DNA from: Psychrobacter sp. APC 3426
Lineage (GTDB): Bacteria > Pseudomonadota > Gammaproteobacteria > Pseudomonadales > Moraxellaceae
Length of the DNA: 64,000 nt
Direction: 5' to 3'
Assembly: GCF_030408035.1 (NCBI RefSeq)
Contig: NZ_JASDCF010000009.1
Coordinates: 34,273-98,272 of the forward strand
Every line of letters starts with the position of its first letter. Within the stretch, counting starts at the first letter, position 1. The notes beneath the pieces were generated by a model. The model saw only the letters and a program-made list of their open reading frames with translations. It was not told the origin of the DNA and ran no database searches. Of this stretch, positions 53,506 through 62,982 are shown one piece after another. A program made the position numbers and the translations under genes.

Positions 53506-54090
53506 ATGTATTGGGTTGTTGGTGTCGCTGCCGCAGTTGGTGTTATTGCATGGTTAAGTGGTGAAGAGCAGACAGCCTGTGCAAACTACCACTCGTCTAG
53601 TCGCAGGCTCTCTACAGAGACTTCTCAGCGCCAGCAGCAAATAGCTGAGCGACGCGCCAATTATGCAAAGAATCAAGACTTCTATGAGCATATTGAGCTG
53701 CACCATGCTTCTCATTTGACGGCTGACGCCCTATACAAAGAACTTGAAAGCCATAAAAAAATTGTCGCTATGTTTAGGGAGAAACAACAGTCGTTTGGTC
53801 AATGCATTGGCGAGCTTAAGAAACAACGCGATGCTGCAAAGGGTATACGAAAACAAGCCATCAGAGAACAACTTTTGCAAATGCGAGAGCAGTTTAATGA
53901 AGCTAAAGAATATCTTGTCATGCTAGCAGAAGAAAAAGAGCGTAAGTTGATTCAGATTCGCCAAATAAATCAGTCGACACGTGAGTACAAGCTATATATT
54001 CGAGACTATTGCGGTCAAAAAGGCCGCGACTGGTATGAGCGTGGTATCGAGCGCGTAAGGTTGCGCTCGGCTATTAAAGGCGTGACGTGA
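53506..54090 (+). CDS. Membrane-anchored coiled-coil protein, 194 aa
   Basis: Start at ATG 53506 after AAGGAGA; an in-frame ATG does not exist in a better context upstream. Residues 2-17 (YWVVGVAAAVGVIAWL) form one short hydrophobic segment, followed by a long charged helical region (ERRANYAKNQDFYEHIELHH, IREQLLQMREQFNEAKEYL, LAEEKERKLIQIRQIN). No family recognised. Pair with the gene at 52941. Convergent with the effector operon, whose last gene ends 39 bp away; I see no strong terminator between them. Confidence 0.6.
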   Translation: MYWVVGVAAAVGVIAWLSGEEQTACANYHSSSRRLSTETSQRQQQIAERRANYAKNQDFYEHIELHHASHLTADALYKELESHKKIVAMFREKQQSFGQCIGELKKQRDAAKGIRKQAIREQLLQMREQFNEAKEYLVMLAEEKERKLIQIRQINQSTREYKLYIRDYCGQKGRDWYERGIERVRLRSAIKGVT

Positions 54091-54129
54091 TGACCGCTTT
54101 TTTGTGTCTCAGATTATTTAATTAATCAG

Positions 54130-56259
54130 TCAGCTCCATTTATTAATTTGCTTAACCACTTTATCCAGTTGTTTTTTTGTACCCACTATTTCAGAAAGCT
54201 CACTCGATAGCGTTTGCAGCTTAGTCTTTTGCTCATCGGTAAAGGTGTTTTTATACGTCGTAAACGATTCTTTTAGAATTTTATGAGCATCCTCTTTCAT
54301 AGTATTGGTCAGCTCTTGCTTTGCTTTGGCAATGAAGTCCTCAATCTCATATAACGCCATTTCTTCTTCTGTCGCGCTTTGTTTTGCCTGCTCGCGTACT
54401 TTAGCCTTAGCTAGTTCTACTAGTTGTACCTTTGCATCCTCTATACTTTTATCAATATTAGACTGATACTCAACCGCCTTGATTTGCTTTGGATCATGAA
54501 TTTCGACGGGTACATAACGATGAAAATTATTAGCGAAGTCATCTAAATACTGTTGTTTTTTGAGGTCTGCATATTCTTTGGGAGTTGATAAATACTGATA
54601 GCTGTCAATATCATGGCTAGGTGTTGCATACTCATGCAGGGCCTTTATGACATCACAGTCTTCCCATTTAGTAATTGTAGCTATATCATTGGCTTCAAAC
54701 ACTTTGTTCATATAATTACGAAACTCAATACGGCATCCTGCTAGCCATGCAGTCTCGTCCTCTATATCTTTACTATCATTACGCATTAAATGGCTATCAA
54801 CCACTGATAGCTTCACTTGTCCTAGACCGAATGGCTTGCCCATACCTAGCGTGTGATAGCATTTATCACTCTCTCCAAAGTCTAAAGACCATAATAATGC
54901 GCCAAGCTCGACAGGGCGTATATTGTGCAGTCTAATTTTAAATTGAAACTGACTGTCATTGGCTAATGTCTCTAGCTTAACTTGTACTTTTTTATTTTGT
55001 AATACCTTGGACTCTAACCTTGGATAGTCTTCACAGGCTTTAGCTTGGTATCTTTTCCATCCTGCAATTTTTGCATGATTTTGCATTAATTGATTAAAGC
55101 CATTGCCTTTACCATCTTGATAGATATAAGCAGGATAGTAGGTTGGTTTGGGCGCACTCAAAACCACCTCAGGGCTAAACTGTAATAATGGCTGATTACC
55201 CTGCCACATACCAAATCCTATTTGCACCCTACCTCTTAAACTTGATGCCCCTTCTTGCTCATCTAAGTACCCAAACAACAAGTCAGCCATGCCAGCCTTA
55301 TGACTATCATTGATATGCTGCGCATTGGTATGTCCTACTGCATCATGAATGCTGTTCTTATAAGGCAATTTATACATCATCGCTAGCCCTAAAGAGCGCA
55401 CCGATTTACCATCAGTATGATAAAAAACAGGTACACCATGTTTTAGTGTATTGATGTTATTTTGCCAAAACTGCCATTCCTTGGTGTCTTGATGGATTTG
55501 GCGAAAGCCACTCATTACCGTACTACTCACCTCTACAGCACCTTCTTGAGTATTAAAAAATACAAATTCGTATTTTTTAGCACCTTTGCTTTTATCAAAT
55601 GCAGCGCCTGGCTGTCCTGTCATGACTAATACACCAGAATTACCTTGAGTATGACTAATATCAGTCAGTTGCTTGCCGTTTTTTTCTTCCGTCTGTTCAA
55701 ACTTAATGTCCGGACAAACTCCTATTTTGTAGTATCTATCCATAACCGTTTGACTGTCTACCCAGTCTTTATAAGAAATATTAAAAGTATCAATAATCTG
55801 TTGTTGATGTACTCGAGCATAAGAACACGGGTAAATAACCCAGCCTTTTTTCTCATCAAATTTGAGCCACCCGGATTTAGGACTTTTTATATTATCCATA
55901 TAAAAGTTTCTTGAGTCCGTTAAATCACGAACTCCTAGTTTTTGATCTTCAATCTGACGCATGGGCGAAAAACTAGCAATTTCCAGTACGTTTTTGAGCA
56001 TACCTTTTAATGAGCTACCAGGTATTGATGGTTTGCCATCTGGTGTTCTATAAAAATGTATTTTTCCAGCCTCATATTCCGATGAGGAAGACTGCTGACC
56101 ACCCACACATAGCGGTGTCTGATTTTTAAGTGCTATGGTGATCTCACCACAGATACCATCTTTAAATGGTTTATCATGACTGACTTTATTCGCCCAACTT
56201 GGGTAAACAATTAAATTCGATAGCGGTACAAATCTATATGGGGCAGTTACTTCTGGCAT
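54130..56259 (-). CDS. Large RAMP protein (TIGR03986-like), 709 aa
   Basis: Last gene of the effector operon. N-terminal RAMP features: ALKNQTPLCVGGQQSSSSEY and KPSIPGSSLKGMLKNVLEIA, which is the crRNA-binding glycine/GS-LKG motif; late RAMP motif CYHTLGMGKPFGLGQVKLSV near residue 475. A large insertion separates them, and residues 600-709 are a charged helical tail. By length and order it fits the Cas7-insertion subunit of type III-D (III-Dv-like) complexes. AAAGGA precedes the ATG and there are 131 bp to the upstream csx19-like gene, so it may have an additional promoter. Confidence 0.8.
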   Translation of the reverse strand: MPEVTAPYRFVPLSNLIVYPSWANKVSHDKPFKDGICGEITIALKNQTPLCVGGQQSSSSEYEAGKIHFYRTPDGKPSIPGSSLKGMLKNVLEIASFSPMRQIEDQKLGVRDLTDSRNFYMDNIKSPKSGWLKFDEKKGWVIYPCSYARVHQQQIIDTFNISYKDWVDSQTVMDRYYKIGVCPDIKFEQTEEKNGKQLTDISHTQGNSGVLVMTGQPGAAFDKSKGAKKYEFVFFNTQEGAVEVSSTVMSGFRQIHQDTKEWQFWQNNINTLKHGVPVFYHTDGKSVRSLGLAMMYKLPYKNSIHDAVGHTNAQHINDSHKAGMADLLFGYLDEQEGASSLRGRVQIGFGMWQGNQPLLQFSPEVVLSAPKPTYYPAYIYQDGKGNGFNQLMQNHAKIAGWKRYQAKACEDYPRLESKVLQNKKVQVKLETLANDSQFQFKIRLHNIRPVELGALLWSLDFGESDKCYHTLGMGKPFGLGQVKLSVVDSHLMRNDSKDIEDETAWLAGCRIEFRNYMNKVFEANDIATITKWEDCDVIKALHEYATPSHDIDSYQYLSTPKEYADLKKQQYLDDFANNFHRYVPVEIHDPKQIKAVEYQSNIDKSIEDAKVQLVELAKAKVREQAKQSATEEEMALYEIEDFIAKAKQELTNTMKEDAHKILKESFTTYKNTFTDEQKTKLQTLSSELSEIVGTKKQLDKVVKQINKWS

Positions 56260-56390
56260 TTGATTTTCCTTTTTGTACAGTTACTAAGCAATCATTTGCT
56301 CGTTTTTATTGTTAGCGTTTTTGTGCCATGGCAATTGATATAAACCGTCACAACACCTAACATGCCAAATATCAGATCAATATGACGACA

Positions 56391-56900
56391 CTATGAATCA
56401 AAGCCGACAAAAAAAGCCATATCAGCGACAGCGGCAGTGTCTTTATAAATCCAAAGCTTTTGATAAATCAGATTACGTGTATTTTTGACGCCGACTTCTT
56501 TATGTATCACACGCTCCGCTAAGCTATTAGCTGGTTTTGTATCGGTAAAATCCAAAACGCATTGTTGCAACATCCATTTATTGTTACCGATATACTCAAG
56601 CACATAGCTTGTTTGAGTATCCGCTTGTGCATCACCTTCTACCCATTCACCATTGAGTAGTGGACTGCTCACTACGATAGTCTCATTATCAAGCGTCTTT
56701 ACCTCACCCGTTGCTTGCACCCAGCCTGATACGTTGTTTATTTCTTGAACCTTCACGGCTAGCTGATCTTTATCAAGCGTTTGATGACTGGTACTACTGT
56801 GCACCGCTCTAAACTTATTCATATCTATTTTTAAGCTGCTATTTTGGCTTAGCGTGGCGATATCGTCTAATAATTCAGACAACCAATTTTGAGTCGTCAT
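56391..56900 (-). CDS. Csx19-like small subunit, 169 aa
   Basis: A small acidic mixed protein (WLSELLDDIATLSQNSSLKI, YVLEYIGNNKWMLQQCVLDF, NLIYQKLWIYKDTAAVADMA) in the position of csx19 in type III-D operons: right after the double Cas7 gene, with stop/start overlap of 1 nt. Similarity to TIGR03984 is suggested by size, the YxGxNxWxLQxC-like strand and context rather than by a diagnostic motif. Possibly structural in the complex. Confidence 0.6.
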   Translation of the reverse strand: MTTQNWLSELLDDIATLSQNSSLKIDMNKFRAVHSSTSHQTLDKDQLAVKVQEINNVSGWVQATGEVKTLDNETIVVSSPLLNGEWVEGDAQADTQTSYVLEYIGNNKWMLQQCVLDFTDTKPANSLAERVIHKEVGVKNTRNLIYQKLWIYKDTAAVADMAFFVGFDS

Positions 56901-58342
56901 TACACCGCTCCTCTTGTCTCAATCCATGTCTGGTTATCTGACCATTGAATACCTTTATTATCTTTATCTAAAAACACACCTAACCCACGTGAAGCTGATG
57001 CACCAAGAGGCAGCCAACCATTTGCTAAGTCTGTCAATGATTTGTGTAGCGCCAATTTAATATCTGGATCTGTAACTTTGTCAGGGTTTACCACATCAAG
57101 TTTTATTTTGATGCTGGTGTGCCAAAGGACATTTTCGCTAAACAACGCCCCATTTATTACGCCACCTGTGAATTTATCTATCTTGTTGTGCATCAGTACT
57201 TGCTGCTTTTGTGTTTCTAAATAGATATCTTGAAATGCCAATATCCCCGCTCTCGACTCGTTGTCTTTAGCATACCCAAACAATGCAGTTATCGCTGGGC
57301 TTTCATCTGACTCATAAGCTGAGTCATCATCTACAAAGCGAGAGGTCAAACAGTTATAATGATAAGCAACACGATGACGAATGGCACCTTTAATTGCGCT
57401 GGCAGGCAATAGATATTGCTGCTCTCCTATCTCACCTACTTGTGTACCATTAGGCTTTTTTGTCCAGTATATTTTAGCTTCGTGCATGGGTAGCATGTCA
57501 GGCTCTCTATCGTCATTGTATGACGAGGCATTAGCCAAATAACGCTCACCCCCACCCAATCGCCAAGCAGACTCAGCGCTAAGCTCAAGCGAAGCTGATA
57601 GCTGTATTGGTGTCTCGTTGCCGTCCAGCTCAGGTTGAGTGTTGAGAGGTTCCATGTACTTATAATCCATTCGCGTACGCCCACGATTACTATAAGCGCT
57701 TTGGCCTTCATCGGTGGTCAAATCCCATACCGATTGGTGTAACGCTACCGCTTCAAACAGTCCATAGCCGTTTTTTGTGCCACGTCCGATGCGTATATTT
57801 CGCTCAACAAACAGCTTGAGTAAGCGACTCCATTGCTTGTTAGACTCATCAGAGCCATCACCCCAATAGCTGATGCTAAAGCTATAGCGAGTGCCAGCGG
57901 GTACTAAGGTAACATCAAACTTGCCGGAATCCACACTTGAACCACGGTCATTTAAGCGAACGCGTTGACGCACAATCAGCTTGGCATCACTAAGCTCAGT
58001 ATATAAAGGGTCATCTAACTGAGCTGAGGTTAGCAATCCTTCTTGCGCTTGGTTTAAGCTATTATGCGCTAGACCCCAAGTGACGTTTAACCAAGAGGTC
58101 TGACCATCTTGACCATTTGCATAACCAAACAATGCTTGTGTAGCAGACTCACCATACTGACGCTGATATTCATGGCGTAATACACCAGCCAAGCTAGACC
58201 CTGATAAGGTAGGTAGTCCATTAGCGTCGCGCATAACCAAGCTATCATGAACGGTATCACCATGCCCTGTATGAATGGCGTGAGCACTCTTTGCTTCTAA
58301 TGTCACTTTTAGTAAGTGGAATATTGGACGAGAACTGATCAT
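56900..58342 (-). CDS. Fused double RAMP (Cas7-Cas7), 480 aa
   Basis: Two RAMP domains in one chain. The first has HAIHTGHGDTVHDSLVMRD and GLPTLSGSSLAGVLRHEYQR (about 20-60), ending in RNIRIGRGTKNGYGLFEAVA near 195. The second has LPASAIKGAIRHRVAYHYN near 310, SRAGILAFQDIYLE and a final WLPLGASASRGLGVFLD glycine-rich loop near 450. This arrangement is the Cas7-2x backbone subunit of III-D systems. HxxH and Asp residues in each domain could serve target RNA cleavage, which cannot be judged here. It overlaps its neighbours by 1 nt on both sides. Confidence 0.85.
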   Translation of the reverse strand: MISSRPIFHLLKVTLEAKSAHAIHTGHGDTVHDSLVMRDANGLPTLSGSSLAGVLRHEYQRQYGESATQALFGYANGQDGQTSWLNVTWGLAHNSLNQAQEGLLTSAQLDDPLYTELSDAKLIVRQRVRLNDRGSSVDSGKFDVTLVPAGTRYSFSISYWGDGSDESNKQWSRLLKLFVERNIRIGRGTKNGYGLFEAVALHQSVWDLTTDEGQSAYSNRGRTRMDYKYMEPLNTQPELDGNETPIQLSASLELSAESAWRLGGGERYLANASSYNDDREPDMLPMHEAKIYWTKKPNGTQVGEIGEQQYLLPASAIKGAIRHRVAYHYNCLTSRFVDDDSAYESDESPAITALFGYAKDNESRAGILAFQDIYLETQKQQVLMHNKIDKFTGGVINGALFSENVLWHTSIKIKLDVVNPDKVTDPDIKLALHKSLTDLANGWLPLGASASRGLGVFLDKDNKGIQWSDNQTWIETRGAV

Positions 58343-60000
58343 TACGCTTGCTCCTCACGTTGTTTTGCCATTGCTTGCATCTCATTTGCTGTCGGTCTAA
58401 TACCGATACAGTAATCATCCCACGCGTCTGATAACCCTAATATAGCCAGCTCAGCAACAATATAAGCAAAATAACTTTTGGTCTTGTGTGTGGCCAACTC
58501 ATCTTGCATAAACTGACCAAGGCTTGCGTGAGTACTAGGCGCATACTTAATCTCCCAGCCAGCACTTTTATACGATGACCCACTTTGTCTGTTATCGCGG
58601 TCTTGTTCCGTACCGATTTTCAGCATTGCATTTTTATTGACTGATAAGTTTTGCCATAACTGGTTAACATCGCTACGATGATGATTGGCTAGCTCCTTCA
58701 ATCGACCAAACTGGGTTCTTGAGGGGGGCGTAGGCTCTAATGGCATGCCTCTAACCAATCCTTGGAAGCGTCTGGCTTGAGTAATTTTGGTGCACAGCTT
58801 TTCAAAGATATCAGCAGCGATCTGGCGTGGCTTAGTACCCACTTCAGCCGTTTGTTGTTTTCTTAAAAGTGTTGATACTAGCGTACTGTTTTTTGGTTGG
58901 GCAGCTGACGTTGCATGCGCAATGTTTGCCGTATTATCCTGAGTGTACCAAGAGGGATGCGTACTTGATAAGATTTCAGGATTGATCCATACCTGACCTA
59001 AGCCGCATTCTGTTTGTATGCCAATACCTCTTAATAGATTTTGATACAACGTATCAAAATCAACAAAGTCTGATGGTAACTGATATCTCAATACACTACC
59101 ACGGCTGATGACTTGACATTCTTTGTCATAATGACGGCGATAGGCGTTATACATACTGTATCGACGAGTACGCAAAAAGCTTGCTTCTGTTATCCATGTG
59201 GTACCCTCTGGCATTCCAAGTACTTGCGGCTCTGGTATTAGGGTCGGTTGTCCATTATTTTGTAGTTGCATGTCGCTTGTTAGCCATAAGGTCAATAGCT
59301 GTTGCGACTGAATCGTCGCTTGACTGGTTTGTACCGAATCTTGTTGCTCGATATCTACAGCGCCAAACTGCGCCGATCGGGAGCGACCTAAATGCGCTTT
59401 ACCCACTATAGCTGACAGTTTATCAATCAGTTCATTAGGAACATCATCATCTATATCAATACTAAAGCTAAAAACCTGACCTGCTGATAGCGCTTCATAA
59501 CCAAACAACTGCGCATCTCTTGCTCTATTTTGTTCGGGGTCAATGGCTGTTTTGAGTGTATGCTCTTTATCTGGACTGATACGCATACCATCCATAGTGA
59601 TATAAAAGTTACGTAGCTGTACGGGCTGTTTTTCTCTGATAGATTCTTTTAAAGTCGCGTCGGTCATTACTTTTGAGATGTCAAAGATCTTATCGGCAAA
59701 CAGCGCTTGTCCGTCAGCATACTTTTCAGCCTTGAAACTATGCAAACACATAGGAACAGGATAAGCAATTTGTGCGTTGCCTTTTAGCATGGGCAGCGCA
59801 TCGTTAAACCTAATTTTTCCACTATGAAAAACTAAAAAAGCTTCATCTGCTGACAGTTTCTTATACAAGCGACTTGCCAGCAAACCGAGTAATGTAGACC
59901 CTTTGATATAATCTAAGCTTTGATGAGCGCCAACAGATGCAGATTGTTCACTGATTATCACAGGTTGACGAAGCGTAAGGAGATATTGATTGGTTTTCAT
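58342..60000 (-). CDS. csx10: Csx10 (Cas5-like RAMP) with C-terminal helical part, 552 aa
   Basis: N-terminal RAMP typical of Csx10: LLTLRQPVIISEQSASVGAH, DYIKGSTLLGLLASRLYKKL, and a second RRM ending TECGLGQVWINPEIL near residue 345. The C-terminal 180 residues are helical (RFQGLVRGMPLEPTPPSRTQ, FGRLKELANHHRSD) as in other Csx10 proteins and may supply the Cas11-like small-subunit function, since no separate cas11 gene is found. It starts 4 bp after the Cas7 gene and overlaps the next gene by 1 nt. Csx10 is the marker of subtype III-D. Confidence 0.88.
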   Translation of the reverse strand: MKTNQYLLTLRQPVIISEQSASVGAHQSLDYIKGSTLLGLLASRLYKKLSADEAFLVFHSGKIRFNDALPMLKGNAQIAYPVPMCLHSFKAEKYADGQALFADKIFDISKVMTDATLKESIREKQPVQLRNFYITMDGMRISPDKEHTLKTAIDPEQNRARDAQLFGYEALSAGQVFSFSIDIDDDVPNELIDKLSAIVGKAHLGRSRSAQFGAVDIEQQDSVQTSQATIQSQQLLTLWLTSDMQLQNNGQPTLIPEPQVLGMPEGTTWITEASFLRTRRYSMYNAYRRHYDKECQVISRGSVLRYQLPSDFVDFDTLYQNLLRGIGIQTECGLGQVWINPEILSSTHPSWYTQDNTANIAHATSAAQPKNSTLVSTLLRKQQTAEVGTKPRQIAADIFEKLCTKITQARRFQGLVRGMPLEPTPPSRTQFGRLKELANHHRSDVNQLWQNLSVNKNAMLKIGTEQDRDNRQSGSSYKSAGWEIKYAPSTHASLGQFMQDELATHKTKSYFAYIVAELAILGLSDAWDDYCIGIRPTANEMQAMAKQREEQA

Positions 60001-60004
60001 AAGG

Positions 60005-60682
60005 TTAGTCCTTTAACTCTTGAACAAATGAGAGCACTACTTCTCCTAAACCGCGACTTCTATGCGCGCCTATAGCATCTATTAGCGGTAATGCTTTTTC
60101 TATGATCTGCCAAGGATTAGGATTACTAGCCAGCATTGCTTGTTGTTGTTGCAACAGCGTGTCATCAAGTGCTGTAAGCCTTAACTGTAGGTCAGTGTAT
60201 AGTGACATAGGCAATGCAACTTCTATACCGCGCAAACTCATATCTTCAGCAGTGCCACTATCGTGCTCTATTTTGGTATTATATAGTGGCTGATACAGGT
60301 ACTGACGTAATGATGCTTGTTCAGCATCTCGTAGATAGTCGTATTCTGATTTTGCAAGCTCAGCGTTACCTACAAAGATCATACCTGAAGAGGTTTCAAA
60401 CCGACCCTCGCTTTGAGAGGCACTACCAAATAACAAGTCTTCAAAGCTCGTAGCCTCACCATCACAGTTCGCTAAGCCAATGTCTTTATACCATCCCCAC
60501 GCCTCTGCGCGTCTTACCGCATGACGCAGCAAACCTTTTAATTGTTTTCCTGAAACAAAGGGTAGTCCATAATTGTCTTTTAGGCATTCCTCATCGAGAT
60601 AGTAGCCCCGCCCTTTGCCACTACCCACGTGCCAATAGCCCTGAAAATCCAAATGAATTATTTTTTCTAATGCATTCTGCAT
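60005..60682 (-). CDS. Csm3/Cas7-like RAMP, 225 aa
   Basis: A single RAMP domain: IIHLDFQGYWHVGSGKGRGY at the start, GLPFVSGKQLKGLLRHAVRR (about 38-57), DLLFGSASQSEGRF, and the terminal IDAIGAHRSRGLGEVVLSFV glycine-rich loop. Lengths of 220-250 aa are usual for Csm3. It lies 2 bp after cas10 and 4 bp before csx10, so it is strictly cotranscribed. Expected to line the crRNA and cut target RNA. Confidence 0.88.
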   Translation of the reverse strand: MQNALEKIIHLDFQGYWHVGSGKGRGYYLDEECLKDNYGLPFVSGKQLKGLLRHAVRRAEAWGWYKDIGLANCDGEATSFEDLLFGSASQSEGRFETSSGMIFVGNAELAKSEYDYLRDAEQASLRQYLYQPLYNTKIEHDSGTAEDMSLRGIEVALPMSLYTDLQLRLTALDDTLLQQQQAMLASNPNPWQIIEKALPLIDAIGAHRSRGLGEVVLSFVQELKD

Positions 60683-60684
60683 AT

Positions 60685-62463
60685 TTATACTCCCTCATCG
60701 TCTTTAGGGTTTTGATCGCTACTTTGGTAGGTGGTTCTTTCTTCTGCTATAGTCATTAAGGTCAATAAATCCGCTATAACGCTTTGATATTCGAGCTTAT
60801 GAGCTATGTCAGTGCTGCTGGGTTTAACTTTACTAAAGGGTAAATCGCTTTCGAGCTCACCGATGACTTGTGCAAGCTTTTGTAGAAACACATTGATTTG
60901 TTTGACTTCTCGTTGTTCAGCTCTAGAAACGTTTTTTAGTTGCTCATCAGAGCGCTTAGAATATTGGACCCAGCGCTTAAAGACATGCTGTGCTTGATCT
61001 ATATTGAGATACATTAATGTTGCAATCTCTCTGAGTGCCCGCGGATTGATTGCAGAGTTAACCAATAAGTCGTTGATTTCTTCTAACTGATTTAAGCTTG
61101 CTACTTGCGCACCTTCTTCTGGCTGCTGTATATCATCCACCATATAAGCAGCTGCAGATAAGTGATACACTTCATGATCGGTCGTAACTGTCATGCTATT
61201 TTCGACCATCATGTCCACCTCTTCTATCAGACTGTCGCCAATCTTATAGAAGGCTAAGCTCGATGGAATAATGGACGCATCACTATCTGCAACCGACTGC
61301 TTGTGATTGCGCGAGAACATTTTTGCTTGCTTACACAATCCTTCAGCCACCTCGTAGGCTTGATAAAATGGCTGTGAGGACTTCATATAGACGATGCCTG
61401 CACAAGCGGTCAAATAAGCAGGCAGCTTGTTTGCTGATGTTGTCAGTCCATTGTCTATAAACTTCTGTTTGAGCTGTGCCAGTTCAGCTTGACTAGTCTG
61501 TTTAAAGGCTTGTAAAAATGCACGGGTGAATTCGATAGCGATATCAGCTCTTACAATGACAGACAAATCATCACCTCCCAATACCAATGGACGGGCAGGA
61601 ATTACATTATCATCTGTAATATTGGACACTAGCGTGTCATTTGCGGCTTGATTAGTTGCCTCAATCGTCGCTTTGGTGATGCCTTCTGAAAAAGTGCGAT
61701 ATAGATCAATATATACCTCATCACTGGCATCTTGACACGCTTCATTGAGCAAGCGCAGTATCTCACCCAAACCATTACCGTCTGCATGAATCAACCCCAC
61801 CAATTTGCGACGGCCTAAAGGGAACTTTTTTGATGCTTTGGCATCTGACTCAAAGTTGTTAGGAAAATGTACTTTTTGATTATTAATGTCGTGTTCTGCA
61901 CGCTCAGAAAAACCGTATAAAAATCTTTCGGTTAGTGATTGGCTCTTAGCAGGCCTCTGAAAGCTGCGTAATATTGAGGTACTCAAATCAAGCGATTCAG
62001 TTCCGCGTTTGCCATGTACCTCTCGTCTGACGACCGCTTGTCCCGTTCTTGGGCTTCTTTCTGTGATGGGACTTGCATTGGGTAGCGCTACACTAATGAT
62101 GTTGCGCTGCTGGGCAAGTTGCTTGATGCCGTTATTAATAGCTTCTTTAGCAGAGCTTGCTTGACTGACCACATCGACCTGCTCAACAGACGGCAGCCAC
62201 TGTGACATGAGTAAACGCCAAGTACTTTGAAACCTTTTTGCATCTGCTAACTCATCAAAGACCAAATAAAAAACGCCACCTGCTTTACGTGGTGACGTCA
62301 CTTTATCCATCAATTTTAAACTGCTTAAAGCCTCATCTAATAGACCATTATCTGCACAGATATAATCAATTAGCTCACTGCCCTCAAGCATATCTTTGAG
62401 CTTACCCGTAGCAAATAAAAACCGCTGAATACCTCTGGTTTCAAAAAGATAAGCGTTTTTCAT
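60685..62463 (-). CDS. cas10: Cas10 large subunit, HD domain absent, GGDD intact
   Basis: 592 aa, shorter than Csm1/Cmr2. The Palm domains are clear: LVGLIHADGNGLGEILRLL (residues 222-240) and VLGGDDLSVIV (294-304), the GGDD cyclase site for cyclic oligoadenylate synthesis. A zinc-finger-like Cys set is not obvious and no N-terminal HD nuclease motif is present: the protein opens with YLFETRGIQRFLFATGKLKD, the start of the first Palm. DNA cleavage by Cas10 is therefore not expected; defence should depend on RNA cleavage and the signalling branch. First gene of the effector operon; the promoter lies in 62464-62780. Confidence 0.92.
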   Translation of the reverse strand: MKNAYLFETRGIQRFLFATGKLKDMLEGSELIDYICADNGLLDEALSSLKLMDKVTSPRKAGGVFYLVFDELADAKRFQSTWRLLMSQWLPSVEQVDVVSQASSAKEAINNGIKQLAQQRNIISVALPNASPITERSPRTGQAVVRREVHGKRGTESLDLSTSILRSFQRPAKSQSLTERFLYGFSERAEHDINNQKVHFPNNFESDAKASKKFPLGRRKLVGLIHADGNGLGEILRLLNEACQDASDEVYIDLYRTFSEGITKATIEATNQAANDTLVSNITDDNVIPARPLVLGGDDLSVIVRADIAIEFTRAFLQAFKQTSQAELAQLKQKFIDNGLTTSANKLPAYLTACAGIVYMKSSQPFYQAYEVAEGLCKQAKMFSRNHKQSVADSDASIIPSSLAFYKIGDSLIEEVDMMVENSMTVTTDHEVYHLSAAAYMVDDIQQPEEGAQVASLNQLEEINDLLVNSAINPRALREIATLMYLNIDQAQHVFKRWVQYSKRSDEQLKNVSRAEQREVKQINVFLQKLAQVIGELESDLPFSKVKPSSTDIAHKLEYQSVIADLLTLMTIAEERTTYQSSDQNPKDDEGV

Positions 62464-62779
62464 ATCACATCCTTATATTCGATAAGTAAACTATATTCTA
62501 AGCCAAGTCAAAACCTAGCAGAAACATCTTCAGCTACGCTTACTTTTGTTTACCATATTATTTTGGCTGTCAGCATAGCAGAAATAAATCATCTATATAG
62601 CTAAAATAACGCAAAACTGGTCAATTAATTATTGTCACAAGCTTGTCATATTTTGGCTTCACTATATTAGTATCGTAAGAGTCTTTATTAACCTCATATC
62701 ACTATGGCACAGTGATTGACTCGTTATTGCAAAAACCATATATTTGTTTTACTATAACAGCGTCGCTTTTTATTAAGCG
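62464..62779. other. cas10 upstream region
   Basis: About 315 bp without a gene. It should contain the cas10 promoter on the minus strand. A near-palindrome CACAAGCTTGTC lies at 62636-62647. No other structure is evident. Confidence 0.5.
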
Positions 62780-62982
62780 GCCCCTAATTATCAGGGCGTT
62801 TCAGACATAATCTGACGAAGATTATAGTGGTTATTTAACGTTTCAGATGTAGAATTGGTTATTATTTATGCAATTTCTACCTAAAAATTGGTCAAAAAAA
62901 CACCAACTTTTAAGAAGACTTTTGTCGGTTAATTTATTGGTTGTAAGTTGTTGATTTTATTGATAATAAAAATCGTTGTGCA
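62780..62982 (+). promoter_or_regulatory. Leader of array 2
   Basis: About 200 bp homologous to the array 1 leader in the same order of words (CAGACATAATCTGA, TATTTAACGTTTCAGATGTA, AATTGGTT, AAAAATTGGTCAAAAAAACA, TTGTCGGTTAA, GTAAGTTGTTGATTTTATTG, TTGTGCA). The last A directly precedes the first repeat. Promoter expected inside the AT-rich part. Confidence 0.85.
62781..62806 (-). promoter_or_regulatory. Repeat-like element upstream of cas10
   Basis: The minus strand reads GTCTGAAACGCCCTGATAAT then TAGGGG, matching the first half of the array repeats. It faces cas10, about 320 bp upstream of its start, and forms the distal end of the array 2 leader, exactly as the element at 46389-46415 does for array 1 and cas6. 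Confidence 0.7.
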
